From Gammaproteobacteria bacterium (GTDB lineage: Bacteria; Pseudomonadota; Gammaproteobacteria; Arenicellales; CAJQKF01): a stretch of 63,597 nt of DNA. The stretch's first letter is position 1, and every line of letters begins with the position of its first letter. Positions 10,402 through 22,853 of this stretch are shown piece after piece. Made by a program: the position numbers and the translations under genes. The stretch lies in the NCBI GenBank assembly GCA_030429665.1, contig JAUIEZ010000009.1, positions 1-63,597 on the forward strand. Direction: 5' to 3'. A model generated the notes under the pieces. The model searched no databases and was not told the DNA's origin. It saw only the letters and a list, made by a program, of their open reading frames with translations.

Positions 10402-11742
10402 ATGTTCGACAAAATCGTGATCGCCAACCGCGGCGAGATCGCGCTGAGAATTCTTCGCGCCTGCCGCGAGTTGAAGATCAAGACGGTCGCCCTGCACAGC
10501 ACGGCGGACCGCGACGCGAAGTACGTGCGTCTCGCTGACGAGTCGGTGTGCATCGGGCCGCCGGCCGCGGGCGAGAGCTACCTGAACATTCCCGCGGTGA
10601 TCGCAGCCGCCGAGGTCACCGACGCCGGCGCCATCCACCCCGGTTACGGCTTCCTGTCGGAGAACTCCGACTTCGCCGAGCGCGTCGAGCAAAGCGGCTT
10701 CGCCTTCATCGGCCCGCGCGCCGAGACCATCCGCCTGATGGGCGACAAGATCTCCGCCATCAACGCCATGAAGGAAGCGGGCGTGCCGTGCGTGCCCGGC
10801 TCGGACGGCCCGCTGCCCGAGGACAACGACCGCCTCATCGAGATCGCCGCGCGCATCGGCTACCCGGTCATCATCAAGGCGGCAGGCGGCGGCGGCGGCA
10901 AGGGCATGCGCGTGGTGCACACCGAGGCGGCGCTGCTCAACGCGGTCCGGCTGACGCGCGGAGAGGCGCGCGCGGCGTTCAACAACGATGTCGTCTACAT
11001 GGAGAAGTTCCTGGAAACGCCCCGCCACGTGGAATTCCAGGTGCTTGCCGACAGCCACGGCAACGCCGTGCATCTCGGCGACCGCGACTGCTCCATGCAA
11101 CGGCGCCACCAGAAGGTGATCGAGGAAGCGCCCGCGCCGGGCATCACCGACGAGCAGCGCGATTTCATCGGCCGGCGCTGCGCCGAGGCGTGCCGGGTGA
11201 TCGGCTATCGCGGCGCGGGCACCTTCGAGTTCCTGTACGAGAACGGTGAGTTCTTCTTCATCGAGATGAATACCCGCGTGCAAGTGGAGCATCCCGTCAC
11301 CGAGCAGGTCACCGGTATCGACATCGTCAAGGAACAGATCCGCATCGCCGCGGGCGAACCGCTGTCGTTCGGCCAGGACGACATCGTGCTCAAGGGCCAC
11401 GCGGTGGAGTGCCGCATCAACGCCGAGGACCCCGACTCCTTCATGCCCTCGCCCGGGCGCATCACCCAGTACCATCAACCCGGCGGACCTGGCGTCAGGG
11501 TGGACTCCCACCTGTTTTCCAACTACGTCGTGCCGCCGTACTACGACTCGATGATCGCCAAGGTAATCGCCTACGGCGCCAATCGGGAAGAAGCGATGTC
11601 GCGCATGCACGGCGCGCTGCAGGAAATGGTCATCGACGGCATTCGCACCAACATCCCGTTGCAGCAGCGCCTGGTGACCGACTCGGAGTTTCGGCGCGCA
11701 CCGGTGAGCATCCATTACCTGGAAAAACTGCTGGCCGGCTGA
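10402..11742 (+). CDS. accC: Biotin carboxylase subunit of acetyl-CoA carboxylase
   Basis: Uses ATP and bicarbonate to carboxylate the biotin of AccB. The 446 residues match the usual length. The N-terminal domain begins [16 protein letters not shown], the ATP-grasp glycine loop GGGGGKGMR is at 162-170, and the catalytic block [14 protein letters not shown] lies near 287-300. The start is supported by the 15-base gap from accB and the conserved N-terminus. Confidence 0.98.
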   Translation: MFDKIVIANRGEIALRILRACRELKIKTVALHSTADRDAKYVRLADESVCIGPPAAGESYLNIPAVIAAAEVTDAGAIHPGYGFLSENSDFAERVEQSGFAFIGPRAETIRLMGDKISAINAMKEAGVPCVPGSDGPLPEDNDRLIEIAARIGYPVIIKAAGGGGGKGMRVVHTEAALLNAVRLTRGEARAAFNNDVVYMEKFLETPRHVEFQVLADSHGNAVHLGDRDCSMQRRHQKVIEEAPAPGITDEQRDFIGRRCAEACRVIGYRGAGTFEFLYENGEFFFIEMNTRVQVEHPVTEQVTGIDIVKEQIRIAAGEPLSFGQDDIVLKGHAVECRINAEDPDSFMPSPGRITQYHQPGGPGVRVDSHLFSNYVVPPYYDSMIAKVIAYGANREEAMSRMHGALQEMVIDGIRTNIPLQQRLVTDSEFRRAPVSIHYLEKLLAG

Positions 11743-11792
11743 CGGGCGAATCCCGTGACCGGCTTCAACCCGCGGACATCCGGGTTAACACG

Positions 11793-12680
11793 ATGACGAC
11801 GCGCTACTGGCAGCAGCTCGAGTTCCCCCTGCCCGGCCATCTCGCCGATGCCGCCACCGATCTCGTCGAAGCCATGGGCGCCCTGTCCGTGAGCAGTGAA
11901 GCGAGCGACGCCTCGGACCGCTTCGACCTTGCCGAGCCGACGCTGCAGCACTTCACGGCGGCGCGCCTGTCGGTGTTGTTCGACGACAGCGCACCGCTGG
12001 AACCGGTCATCGCCGCGCTCGCGCGCGTATTCGACGTCGCGCCGGCCGACTGCGCGGTGACGCGCCTGGCCGACCGGGACTGGGAGCGCGCCTGGCTCGA
12101 ACGCTACCGGCCGATCCGAATCACGCCGGAACTATGGGTCTGTCCGAGCTGGTGCGAACCGCCCGCGGACGCGGCAGTGGTGGTGACGCTCGACCCGGGG
12201 ATGGCGTTCGGCACCGGCACGCATGCCACCACGGCCCTATGCCTCGAACGCCTGGCCGGAATGGACCTCGCCGGCAGGCGGGTGCTCGACTTCGGCTGCG
12301 GGTCGGGCATCCTCGCCATCGCGGCGGTCCGGCTCGGCGCCGCCCACGCCGTCGCCTGCGACGTGGACCCTCGCGCGCTGGAAGCAACACGGACCAACGC
12401 GGCGCTGAACGGCGTGGCGACCCAGGTCGAAACCGTGCCCGCCGCGCAAGCCTCGGAGAAGATCGCCGGCGGGGAGATTTGCGCCGACGTGGTGATCGCC
12501 AACATACTCGCGCACGCGCTGGTCGAGTTGTCGGACACGCTCGTTCGGGCGTTGACACCCGGTGGGTCCTTGCTACTGTCGGGTATACTCGCGGATCAGC
12601 GCGGACAGGTCGCCGGTGCCTATCCGGAATTCGATTTCAAGGTGTATCCCCGGGACGAGTGGATACTCATGGCCACGTAA
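11793..12680 (+). CDS. prmA: Ribosomal protein L11 methyltransferase
   Basis: Trimethylates ribosomal protein L11 with S-adenosylmethionine. The chosen ATG gives 295 residues starting MTTRYWQQLEFPLPG, the conserved PrmA opening; the frame stays open further upstream into accC but that part is not PrmA-like. The DPGMAFGTGTH block is at 134-144 and the SAM-binding LDFGCGSG at 165-172. The PrmA substrate motif NIL appears in VIANILAHALVEL. prmA beside accBC and ahead of the dusB-fis group is a standard gammaproteobacterial order. Confidence 0.95.
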   Translation: MTTRYWQQLEFPLPGHLADAATDLVEAMGALSVSSEASDASDRFDLAEPTLQHFTAARLSVLFDDSAPLEPVIAALARVFDVAPADCAVTRLADRDWERAWLERYRPIRITPELWVCPSWCEPPADAAVVVTLDPGMAFGTGTHATTALCLERLAGMDLAGRRVLDFGCGSGILAIAAVRLGAAHAVACDVDPRALEATRTNAALNGVATQVETVPAAQASEKIAGGEICADVVIANILAHALVELSDTLVRALTPGGSLLLSGILADQRGQVAGAYPEFDFKVYPRDEWILMAT

Positions 12681-12696
12681 GCGGCGACGAGAACCC

Positions 12697-14106
12697 ATGC
12701 ACACCCAGTGCCCGAAATGCCGGACCGTTTTCAAGGTCACCGAGCAGATACTCGCGGTGAAGGCGGGACTCGTGCGTTGCGGCGATTGCGACAACGTTTT
12801 CAATGCAACGTGGAACCTCGTTGACGATCCGGACGAGGATTACCAGGACGCCGGGCCGTCGCCGGTCATCTCCCGGCGCGATCCGGACACCGGGGACGAC
12901 GACGGGGACGGCGACCCGTATACCGCCAAGCAGGAGCCCGGGCGGGAACAGGGCGACGACGACCCCCGCGGCGAAGCGTTCGACTTCGCTGACGAAGGCG
13001 ACGAATGGGACGATTCGCAACCGGGTTCGTCCGACGACGAGGATGACGATGCATCCGCGTTACACGCCGAGCGCGAAGCGGAATACGATCGCCGCGACGG
13101 TTTCGAGGCGCCGGCCGGGGAAAGCGGGTTCATTCGGGAGACCAACCGCAATCCCTGGGAAGAACTGGACGACGAGGACGATTCCATCGACATCAGCGAC
13201 GAAGAGATCCGGCGCACCCTGCATCTTGACCAACCTTTCGACGAGAACGAGGCGGACTCGGACCTGCCGCCTGGCGACGACGAACGCGCGGCGCCCGGAC
13301 TTCGTGCGGAAACGACCGTAGACACGCCGGCGTCGCTCCGACCGCCCGGCAGCCGGGGCGCGCGCGAACGCATTGAGCCCCGGCTCGATGCGGCATCCGA
13401 GTCCGGCCTGTCGGTCAACGCGGAAGACGCCCTGCTGCCTCACCGGGCGCGCGCCTCGCACGCCGGCGAGCGCTCGCCGCTCAAGCGCCGGCCCGCCATC
13501 CAGCTCAAGTCGCCCGTCTCGCCGGCGCAGCGCGATGCCGATCCCGAGCCCGCGCAGCGCAATGCCTATCAACGCGTGGACCCCAACGTGCACTGGATTT
13601 CCATTCCCGACGACAATCGCCGCGGCGCGCAGTTCCTGTGGGCCAGCGGGGTGCTGCTCCTGGTCGCCCTGCTGTTGGTGCAGGTGCGCTTTCTCCTGGT
13701 CGACGATTTGTACGCCATCCCCGGCACCCGTCCCTATATCAGCCTGTTCTGTGAATTGACCGGGTGCTCGGCGCCGCAGCGCGCCGATCCCGGCGCGATC
13801 GACATCGCCCAGACGCGGGTGGACCTGCACCCCGACGTGCCCGGTGCGATCCGCATCAACGTCAACCTGATCAACCGGGCGGCGTTCGCGCAACCTTACC
13901 CGGCCCTGGAATTGACCTTGAGCGACACCGACGGCCGCATCGTGGGGCGACGCACCTACCAGCCATCGGACTACCTGCGCGAAGACACCGAGGAGACCGC
14001 GCTGCTCGATCCGGGGATTCTGGCGGTTGCCTCCATCAACCTGGCTCATCCCAACGAGAACGCGGTGGGATTCGAGACCCGGGTGGTGGCGCCGTCGAAC
14101 CCGTAA
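12697..14106 (+). CDS. MJ0042 zinc-ribbon / DUF3426 membrane protein with long acidic linker
   Basis: A 469-residue protein of unknown function commonly found between prmA and dusB. The N-terminus is an MJ0042 zinc ribbon with Cys5, Cys8, Cys28 and Cys31. Residues from about 48 to 300 are very rich in Asp, Glu, Arg and Ser and are probably disordered. One membrane helix lies at about 314-333, followed by the DUF3426 domain (about 340-469), predicted outside the cytoplasm. The linker is long for the family. The ATG at 12697 was chosen because the zinc ribbon begins there. Confidence 0.85.
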   Translation: MHTQCPKCRTVFKVTEQILAVKAGLVRCGDCDNVFNATWNLVDDPDEDYQDAGPSPVISRRDPDTGDDDGDGDPYTAKQEPGREQGDDDPRGEAFDFADEGDEWDDSQPGSSDDEDDDASALHAEREAEYDRRDGFEAPAGESGFIRETNRNPWEELDDEDDSIDISDEEIRRTLHLDQPFDENEADSDLPPGDDERAAPGLRAETTVDTPASLRPPGSRGARERIEPRLDAASESGLSVNAEDALLPHRARASHAGERSPLKRRPAIQLKSPVSPAQRDADPEPAQRNAYQRVDPNVHWISIPDDNRRGAQFLWASGVLLLVALLLVQVRFLLVDDLYAIPGTRPYISLFCELTGCSAPQRADPGAIDIAQTRVDLHPDVPGAIRINVNLINRAAFAQPYPALELTLSDTDGRIVGRRTYQPSDYLREDTEETALLDPGILAVASINLAHPNENAVGFETRVVAPSNP

Positions 14107-14121
14107 CGATTCGACCCCGCC

Positions 14122-15105
14122 GTGCGTATCGGTCGCTACGTCTTCCCCGAGCCGGTGTTTCTCGCGCCGATGGCTGGCATCACGGACAAGCCGTTCCGAC
14201 TGCTGTGCCGTGAACTGGGCGCCGGACACGCGGTGTCGGAAATGGTGACCTCGCGTCCCGAGTTGCGCGACAGCGTGAAAAGCCGCTCGCGCACCGACCA
14301 TCGCGGCGAACCCGGCCCGGTGCACGTGCAGATCGCCGGGGCCGACCCGGCCCAGATGGCCGATGCCGCCCGCTACAATGTCGATCTCGGCGCGGACCTC
14401 ATCGACATCAACATGGGATGTCCCGCGAAGAAGGTCTGCAACAAGCTGGCCGGTTCGTCTTTGCTGCGCGACGAGAAACTGGTAGGCGCGATCATCGACG
14501 CCGTGGTCAACGCCGTGAACGTGCCGGTGACGTTGAAAACCCGCACCGGCTGGGATGCAGAACACCGCAACATCGTCAGTGTCGGCCGCCTCGCCGAGGC
14601 GGCCGGCATCGCCGCGATCACGCTGCACGGGCGCACGCGCAACGATTTCTACGCCGGCAGCGCCGAACACGATTCGCTCAAGCGGCTGCGCGACGCGGTA
14701 ACCGTTCCGCTTGTCGCCAACGGCGATATCGACTGCCCTCATCGCGCGCGGGCCGTGCTCGCACAGACCGGGGCCGACGCGGTGATGATCGGACGCGCCG
14801 CCCGTTCGCGTCCCTGGCTTCCCGGCCGCATTGCCGCCGTGCTGGCCGGGCGGGACGATCCGGGCGAGCCGGAGCCGATACGAAAACGTGATATCCTACG
14901 GCGCCTCGTCGCGGCCCAGCACGCCTTTTACGGGGAAGAACGGGGCGTGCGCATGGCGCGCAAGCATATCGGCTGGCAACTCGAGGCATTCGCACCGGGC
15001 GCTGAAGAGCGCCGGATCATCCTCAAGGCTGCGCACGCGCGCGAACAACTGGCGCTGCTGGACGAGTTTTTCGAACGCCGTATTCTTGTTTCGCAGGCCG
15101 CATGA
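14122..15105 (+). CDS. dusB: tRNA-dihydrouridine synthase B
   Basis: FMN enzyme that reduces uridine to dihydrouridine in the tRNA D-loop. The 327 residues show the TIM-barrel opening FLAPMAGITDKPFR, the catalytic Cys100 in NMGCPAKKVCNKLAGS, and later blocks TLHGRTR and VANGDI. The start is GTG (14122-14124). Its stop overlaps the fis ATG by the tetramer ATGA, the classic dusB-fis coupling of gammaproteobacteria. Confidence 0.95.
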   Translation: MRIGRYVFPEPVFLAPMAGITDKPFRLLCRELGAGHAVSEMVTSRPELRDSVKSRSRTDHRGEPGPVHVQIAGADPAQMADAARYNVDLGADLIDINMGCPAKKVCNKLAGSSLLRDEKLVGAIIDAVVNAVNVPVTLKTRTGWDAEHRNIVSVGRLAEAAGIAAITLHGRTRNDFYAGSAEHDSLKRLRDAVTVPLVANGDIDCPHRARAVLAQTGADAVMIGRAARSRPWLPGRIAAVLAGRDDPGEPEPIRKRDILRRLVAAQHAFYGEERGVRMARKHIGWQLEAFAPGAEERRIILKAAHAREQLALLDEFFERRILVSQAA

Positions 15106-15344
15106 ACGATCCCAAACCGGCGCCCATCTGCCAATGCGTGGAGAAGGCCCTGGAGCACTACTTCCGGCAATTGCAGGGCGAGGAGCCGACAGGACTTCAC
15201 GAACTCGTCGTGGCCGAAGTGGAAAGACCGCTGCTCGAAGTGGTCATGCGTTATGCCGGCAGCAACCAGTCCCGCGCGGCCCGCTATCTCGGCATCAACC
15301 GCAACACGCTGCGGAAGAAACTCAACCAGTACGGCATCGAGTAG
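15102..15344 (+). CDS. fis: Fis nucleoid-associated regulator
   Basis: An 80-residue DNA-bending protein that shapes the nucleoid and regulates rRNA and other growth genes. The C-terminal helix-turn-helix is clear ([19 protein letters not shown], about 54-72). It is shorter than E. coli Fis (98 residues) because the N-terminal arm is reduced, as seen in other lineages. Its ATG overlaps the dusB stop, so translation is probably coupled. Confidence 0.95.
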   Translation: MNDPKPAPICQCVEKALEHYFRQLQGEEPTGLHELVVAEVERPLLEVVMRYAGSNQSRAARYLGINRNTLRKKLNQYGIE

Positions 15345-15396
15345 CGCCGCCCCCGCGGCGGCGGTCGTTACCCAACTTTACCCGGAATCGACGTGC

Positions 15397-16971
<1,575 letters not shown>

Positions 16972-16973
16972 TC

Positions 16974-18269
16974 ATGAAAGTGCTGGTGGTCGGCAGCGGC
17001 GGCCGGGAACACGCCCTCGCCTGGAAACTGGCGCAGTCGCCGCGGGCCGAGGCCGTCTTCGTGGCGCCCGGCAATGCCGGCACGGCGATGGAAGCCGGCG
17101 TGGAGAACGTCGCCATCGATGCCGGCGACATCGAGGCACTGGTGAATTTCGCGCGCGCCAACAAGATAGGCCTGACGGTGATCGGTCCCGAGGCGCCGTT
17201 GGTCGACGGCGTCGTCAACGCGTTTCGCGATGCGAAACTGCGTTGCTTCGGGCCCGACCGGCAGGCAGCGCAACTGGAAGGATCCAAGGCCTTCGCCAAG
17301 CATTTCCTGATCAAGCACGATATTCCCACCGCCGACTACGCATCCTTTACCGCAGCCGCCGAAGCGATCGACTACGTGCGCGCGCGCGGCGCGCCGCTGG
17401 TAGTCAAGGCGGACGGCCTGGCGGCGGGAAAGGGTGTCATCCTGGCACGCACCGTGGATGAAGCGGTCGACGCGGTCAACGACATGCTCAAGGGCAACCG
17501 GTTCGGCGAGGCGGGGCACCGGGTCGTCATCGAAGAGTGGCTCGACGGTGAAGAGGTAAGCTTCATCGCCATGGTCGGTGGCGGTCACGTGCTGCCGATG
17601 GCATCGAGCCAGGACCACAAGGCCCGCGATGAAGGCGACACCGGCCCGAATACCGGCGGCATGGGCGCTTATTCGCCCGCGCCGCTGGTCGACGAAGCCA
17701 TGCATGAGACCATCATGGAACGCGTCATGCGACCCACGGTCGTCGGGCTCGCCGCCGAGGACATCGAATACTGCGGCTTTCTCTATGCCGGGTTGATGAT
17801 CGGTAGCGACGGCGTGCCCCGGGTGCTGGAATACAACTGCCGCTTCGGCGACCCGGAAACCCAGCCCATCATGATGCGGTTGCGCTCCGACCTGGTCGAT
17901 TTGTGCGACGCCGCGCTCGACGGGCGCCTCGACCGGATCGATACCGAGTGGGATCCACGGCCGTGCGTCGGCGTGGTCATGACGGCCGGCGGATATCCGT
18001 TCGACTATCGCAAGGGCGACGTCATCGACGGACTCGATCCGGCGGGCGACGACGATCTTCGCGTCTTCCACGCCGGAACGCGCCTGGAAGGCGAAGACAT
18101 CGTCACCAGCGGCGGTCGCGTGCTTTGCGTAACCGCCCTCGGCGAAAGCGTCGAAGAGGCCGCACGCGCCGCCTACGAGCGTTGCAGCGGCATTCGCTGG
18201 AAGGGTGCGTACTATCGCCGCGATATCGGACATCGCGCCATAGAGCGCGAACGCACCGCACGGGGATAG
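16974..18269 (+). CDS. purD: Phosphoribosylamine-glycine ligase
   Basis: ATP-grasp ligase joining glycine to phosphoribosylamine, the second step of purine synthesis. The 431 residues begin [19 protein letters not shown], the conserved PurD opening. [14 protein letters not shown] and [17 protein letters not shown] follow, and the ATP-grasp domain includes [18 protein letters not shown] and RFGDPETQ. It begins 2 bases after purH, so the two purine genes form one unit. Confidence 0.98.
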   Translation: MKVLVVGSGGREHALAWKLAQSPRAEAVFVAPGNAGTAMEAGVENVAIDAGDIEALVNFARANKIGLTVIGPEAPLVDGVVNAFRDAKLRCFGPDRQAAQLEGSKAFAKHFLIKHDIPTADYASFTAAAEAIDYVRARGAPLVVKADGLAAGKGVILARTVDEAVDAVNDMLKGNRFGEAGHRVVIEEWLDGEEVSFIAMVGGGHVLPMASSQDHKARDEGDTGPNTGGMGAYSPAPLVDEAMHETIMERVMRPTVVGLAAEDIEYCGFLYAGLMIGSDGVPRVLEYNCRFGDPETQPIMMRLRSDLVDLCDAALDGRLDRIDTEWDPRPCVGVVMTAGGYPFDYRKGDVIDGLDPAGDDDLRVFHAGTRLEGEDIVTSGGRVLCVTALGESVEEAARAAYERCSGIRWKGAYYRRDIGHRAIERERTARG

Positions 18270-18279
18270 GCGCCGTACC

Positions 18280-19786
<1,507 letters not shown>

Positions 19787-19885
19787 TCGAACCCATTGAA
19801 CCACGAACGGCCGGTTGTCCCGGCGTCCTGCGACACCGTGTCGATACACCACCGCCAACCGCATTGAACCCGGAGCCCTGAGCGC

Positions 19886-21157
19886 TTGCGCCTCGTCTAC
19901 AACATCGTCATCTTGCTATTCCTGCCCGCGGTATTTACCCGTCTGATTTTCCGCGGCCTGCGCAACCGGTCGTACCTGAGCCGTATCGGCGAACGCTTCG
20001 GACGCTACACAGGCAAACCGAAAAGCTATGACGTCTGGATTCACGCGGTATCGGTCGGCGAAGTCAACGCGGCGGGACCGCTGGCGCGCGCGCTGACGCG
20101 CAGGAACCCCGCCATGCGCATACTCGTGACGACCATGACGCCGACGGGGGCAGACCAGGCCCGGCTTGCCATGGGTGCGCGCATTGACCACCTCTTCCTT
20201 CCCTACGACTACCCGTTCGCGGTACGTCGATTTCTCGACCACGTGAAACCGAGCCTGGCGATCATGATGGAAACGGAAATCTGGCCGAACTTCATCACGC
20301 ACTGCAACAAGCGCGGCATACCGCTGGTCGTCGCCAACCTGCGATTGTCGCAACGCTCCTACCGCAAGTACGCCAGGCTGCTGCCGTTCACTCGTTCCGT
20401 GTTCAGGCGCATCAAGTGGTTCGCCGTGCAAACGCGGCTCGATCGCGAACGCGTTGCGCGCCTGCTGGGCCGCGACGAGAACCTGAGCGTGACCGGAAAC
20501 ATCAAGTTCGAAATCACCCTGCCCGCGAGCCTGCGGGAAGTCGCCCAGGTGGTGCGCCGCGAGTGGGGTAACGAACGTACGATCTGGGTCGCCGGCAGCA
20601 CCCACGAACGCGAGGAAGAGATCATCGTCGACGTGTTTCGTTCGATTCGACAAAGCCATCCATCGCTGTTGCTGGTCGTCGTGCCGCGTCATCCCGAACG
20701 TTTCGAGTCCGTGTACCGTCTGCTGCAGAAAAACCGCCTGAACACGGTGCGCAGAAGCACCCAGTCCGGACCGATAGACGAGCACGTCGAAGCGTTCCTG
20801 GGCGATACGATGGGCGAGTTACCGGTGTTTTTCGCCGCTAGCGACATCGCGTTCGTCGGCGGCAGCCTGGTGGAAATCGGCGGTCACAACATTCTCGAAG
20901 CCTGCGCGCTGGGCAAGCCCGTCGTGTTCGGCCCGCACATGTTCAACTTTCTCGAGATCAGCCAGATGGCGCTCGAACACGGCGCGGGACTACAGGTCCA
21001 CGACGAATCAGAACTCGAGCGTGTCGTACGCAACCTGGTCGAAGATGCGAATCTTCGCTATTCGTGCGGGCAGAACGGTATCAAGCTGGTGGAGAACAAC
21101 CAGGGCGCGTTGAAGCGGACATTGGACGTGCTCGAACCGTTTCTGCGTGCGCGATAA
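19886..21157 (+). CDS. waaA: 3-deoxy-D-manno-octulosonic acid (Kdo) transferase
   Basis: Adds Kdo from CMP-Kdo to lipid A precursor at the cytoplasmic face of the inner membrane. The 423 residues start with a membrane-anchoring helix (about 5-22) and a GT30 N-terminal domain with HAVSVGEVNAAGPL and METEIWPNF. The C-terminal GT-B half has VGGSLVEIGGHNILEA. The start is TTG (19886-19888), an uncommon codon, and is inferred from the position of the anchor. kdsD at the right edge of the window serves the same pathway. Confidence 0.95.
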   Translation: MRLVYNIVILLFLPAVFTRLIFRGLRNRSYLSRIGERFGRYTGKPKSYDVWIHAVSVGEVNAAGPLARALTRRNPAMRILVTTMTPTGADQARLAMGARIDHLFLPYDYPFAVRRFLDHVKPSLAIMMETEIWPNFITHCNKRGIPLVVANLRLSQRSYRKYARLLPFTRSVFRRIKWFAVQTRLDRERVARLLGRDENLSVTGNIKFEITLPASLREVAQVVRREWGNERTIWVAGSTHEREEEIIVDVFRSIRQSHPSLLLVVVPRHPERFESVYRLLQKNRLNTVRRSTQSGPIDEHVEAFLGDTMGELPVFFAASDIAFVGGSLVEIGGHNILEACALGKPVVFGPHMFNFLEISQMALEHGAGLQVHDESELERVVRNLVEDANLRYSCGQNGIKLVENNQGALKRTLDVLEPFLRAR

Positions 21158-21430
21158 CAATATCGGCAAACCGTTTCGCCAAGGCGCTTTGTGAGGTGAA
21201 GCATAAGCACCATGTTCATGCGTCGCGCAGTTTTACCGCATCGTCGACCGCGCGAATAGACTTCGCGAAGTTCGAGTAAACCTTTAAGCGTCGTTGTTGA
21301 ACCGAAGCTTGCAAAGCGTGCACGGCATTGAGTTGCACAAGTTTCTTTAAGAACTTTTTCATTACGGGCGACACTTGCAATGACGCGTTTGGCATAAAAC
21401 TCGTTTCATACTTTTCTACCAAGCGCAATA
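21158..21430. other. AT-richer intergenic region before the histone-like gene
   Basis: The 273 bases after waaA have much lower GC than the genes around them. I find no well-supported gene. A 95-codon minus-strand frame (21216-21503) runs through it and over the promoter that follows, but lacks a ribosome site and the codon bias of the neighbours. The region may carry regulatory sites for the histone-like gene. Confidence 0.4.
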
Positions 21431-21465
21431 TTGACACTTGACTTTTGAAATCGGGTATATATAGT
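21431..21465 (+). promoter_or_regulatory. Promoter region of the H1-like gene
   Basis: Two overlapping sigma-70-like pairs are visible: TTGACA (21431-21436) with TATATA (21456-21461) at 19 bases, and TTGACT (21438-21443) with TATAGT (21460-21465) at 16 bases. Either would give a 5' leader of about 130 bases before the ATG at 21607. Confidence 0.6.
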
Positions 21466-21606
21466 TCGCCCTGACGTTGCTGTGACTTGCACAATTCATT
21501 CATAGCTTGTCAATTTAATGGAACAAGTTAGAGTTCGCGTTGGGATACGGTAGGTGTCGACGTGAGCAGCAGTAACCCTGAAGCACTCTAGATATGGAGG
21601 AGCGAT

Positions 21607-21963
21607 ATGGCGGCGAGAAAGAAAACGGCTAGCAAGAAGGTTGCGAAAAAAGCGACCAAGCGCAAGGTGACCAAGAAGAAGGCTGCGAAGAAGAAAGTAG
21701 CGAAGAAGAAAGCAACCAAGCGCAAAGCAGCGAAGAAGGTAGCGAAGAAGAAAGCAACCAAGCGCAAGGTAGCCAAGAAGAAGACGAAGAAGAAAGCAGC
21801 AAAGAAGAAGGCGTCGAAGAAAAAGGCCACCAAGAAAAAAGCGACCAAGAAGAAAGCGTCAAAGAAAAAGGCCACCAAGAAAAAAGCGACCAAGAAGAAG
21901 GCTACACGCAAGAAAGCCACTCGCAAAAAGTCGACTCGAAAGAAGTCGACGGCGCGCCGGTAA
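21607..21963 (+). CDS. Lysine-rich histone H1-like protein
   Basis: A 118-residue, extremely basic protein composed almost only of Lys, Ala, Thr, Ser and Arg, in repeats such as KKKAT, KKKAS and TRKK. It resembles the C-terminal tails of eukaryotic histone H1 and the AlgP/H1-like proteins of proteobacteria, which bind DNA without sequence specificity and compact it. There is no folded domain. GGAGGAGC precedes the ATG at good spacing. The gene stands alone with its own promoter and terminator. The call by composition is firm; the exact role is not known. Confidence 0.85.
   Translation: MAARKKTASKKVAKKATKRKVTKKKAAKKKVAKKKATKRKAAKKVAKKKATKRKVAKKKTKKKAAKKKASKKKATKKKATKKKASKKKATKKKATKKKATRKKATRKKSTRKKSTARR
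21819..21908 (+). repeat. 45-bp tandem repeat inside the H1-like gene
   Basis: The segment starting GAAAAAGGCCACCAAG at 21819 recurs with the same wording at 21864, a period of 45 bases or 15 codons (KKKATKKKATKKKAS). Such repeats can expand or contract by slippage and change tail length between strains. Confidence 0.8.
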
Positions 21964-21990
21964 CGCCTTGAATTAAGGCGACTAATAATG

Positions 21991-22022
21991 GAAAGGGCAG
22001 TGATGGGCTGCCCTTTCTGTTT
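21991..22022 (+). terminator. Terminator of the H1-like gene
   Basis: GAAAGGGCAG (21991-22000) pairs perfectly with CTGCCCTTTC (22008-22017) across a 7-base loop and is followed by TGTTTATG. A smaller stem CGCCTT/AAGGCG (21964-21980) sits just after the stop codon. Confidence 0.75.
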
Positions 22023-22163
22023 ATGTAGCGATCATCCCATCGTAAACATCTGACCGCCGGCGGTTGCGGCCGGCGGACTCAAGGAAGGATACGCTCCCGA
22101 CTCGCCGGGAGATGCACGGACGGCAAAGACGGCCGGTTTCCCCAACCAGGCCGCGTGGGGTTG

Positions 22164-22754
22164 TCACCCCCTGTCGACCACCTTCTTCGCCACCTTCGAT
22201 CGAACCACCGACATGCCGTTGCCGGTCACGGCGTCGTCGGCGCCGAGCATCCGTTCGATAGTCTCGATAATCTCCGCTTCGGTCCAGTCACGTTCACCGA
22301 GCGCCTTGTAAACGACCGAACCGTCGCTATCGATCACGAAGCTGGTCGGCAATCCGAAAACAGGCCAGCGCTTGGTAACGACGAGTTCCTCGTCGAGCAA
22401 CACGATGAAATCGATCCGGGTTTCGAAGTCGTCCAGGAACGTTTTCACCGTTTCCAGACCCTCGCCGACATTGACGGCTACCATGGCAAACGGTCGATTC
22501 CTGAACCGCTCCCGGAGCGACTGCATGGACGACAGCTCTTTCACGCACGGTGGGCACCAGGTAGCCCAGAAATTGACGACGACGACCTTTCCCGCGAAAT
22601 CGGATATCGAGTGCAAGTCACCGGACAGGTCGGGCGCCTCGATGGCGGGCGCCGTCATGGGATCGTCGAGCGGCGTGAGCTGGAACGCATAAAGCCCGGC
22701 AGGCGACAGGAGTACGGCGGCCAGAACGGCCTTTACGGTTGTTTTCATCGGCAT
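22164..22754 (-). CDS. Periplasmic TlpA-like thioredoxin
   Basis: A 196-residue thiol-disulfide protein with signal peptide MPMKTTVKAVLAAVLL and active site WCPPC at 66-70 in the block VVNFWATWCPPCVKEL. The signal peptide ends near AFQ, so the mature protein is likely periplasmic. The frame extends to a GTG at 22784, but the signal peptide supports the ATG at 22754 or 22748. It differs from the dsbD-linked TlpA-like protein at 8805 and is a second periplasmic reductase of this type. Confidence 0.88.
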   Translation of the reverse strand: MPMKTTVKAVLAAVLLSPAGLYAFQLTPLDDPMTAPAIEAPDLSGDLHSISDFAGKVVVVNFWATWCPPCVKELSSMQSLRERFRNRPFAMVAVNVGEGLETVKTFLDDFETRIDFIVLLDEELVVTKRWPVFGLPTSFVIDSDGSVVYKALGERDWTEAEIIETIERMLGADDAVTGNGMSVVRSKVAKKVVDRG

Positions 22755-22853
22755 GGTCGAAGCGTTGGGAACGATTGATTCCACGTCAACGAATCAGACA
22801 ACAACCACGCATCACGGTTCCGAATCGGCCAATCGGGCCAAACCGCTTCGATT

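Noticed and set aside
21216..21503. 95-codon minus-strand frame between waaA and the H1-like gene
   Set aside because: No ribosome site, third-position GC near 50 percent against strongly GC-rich neighbours, and it covers the H1-like promoter. Kept only as a note.
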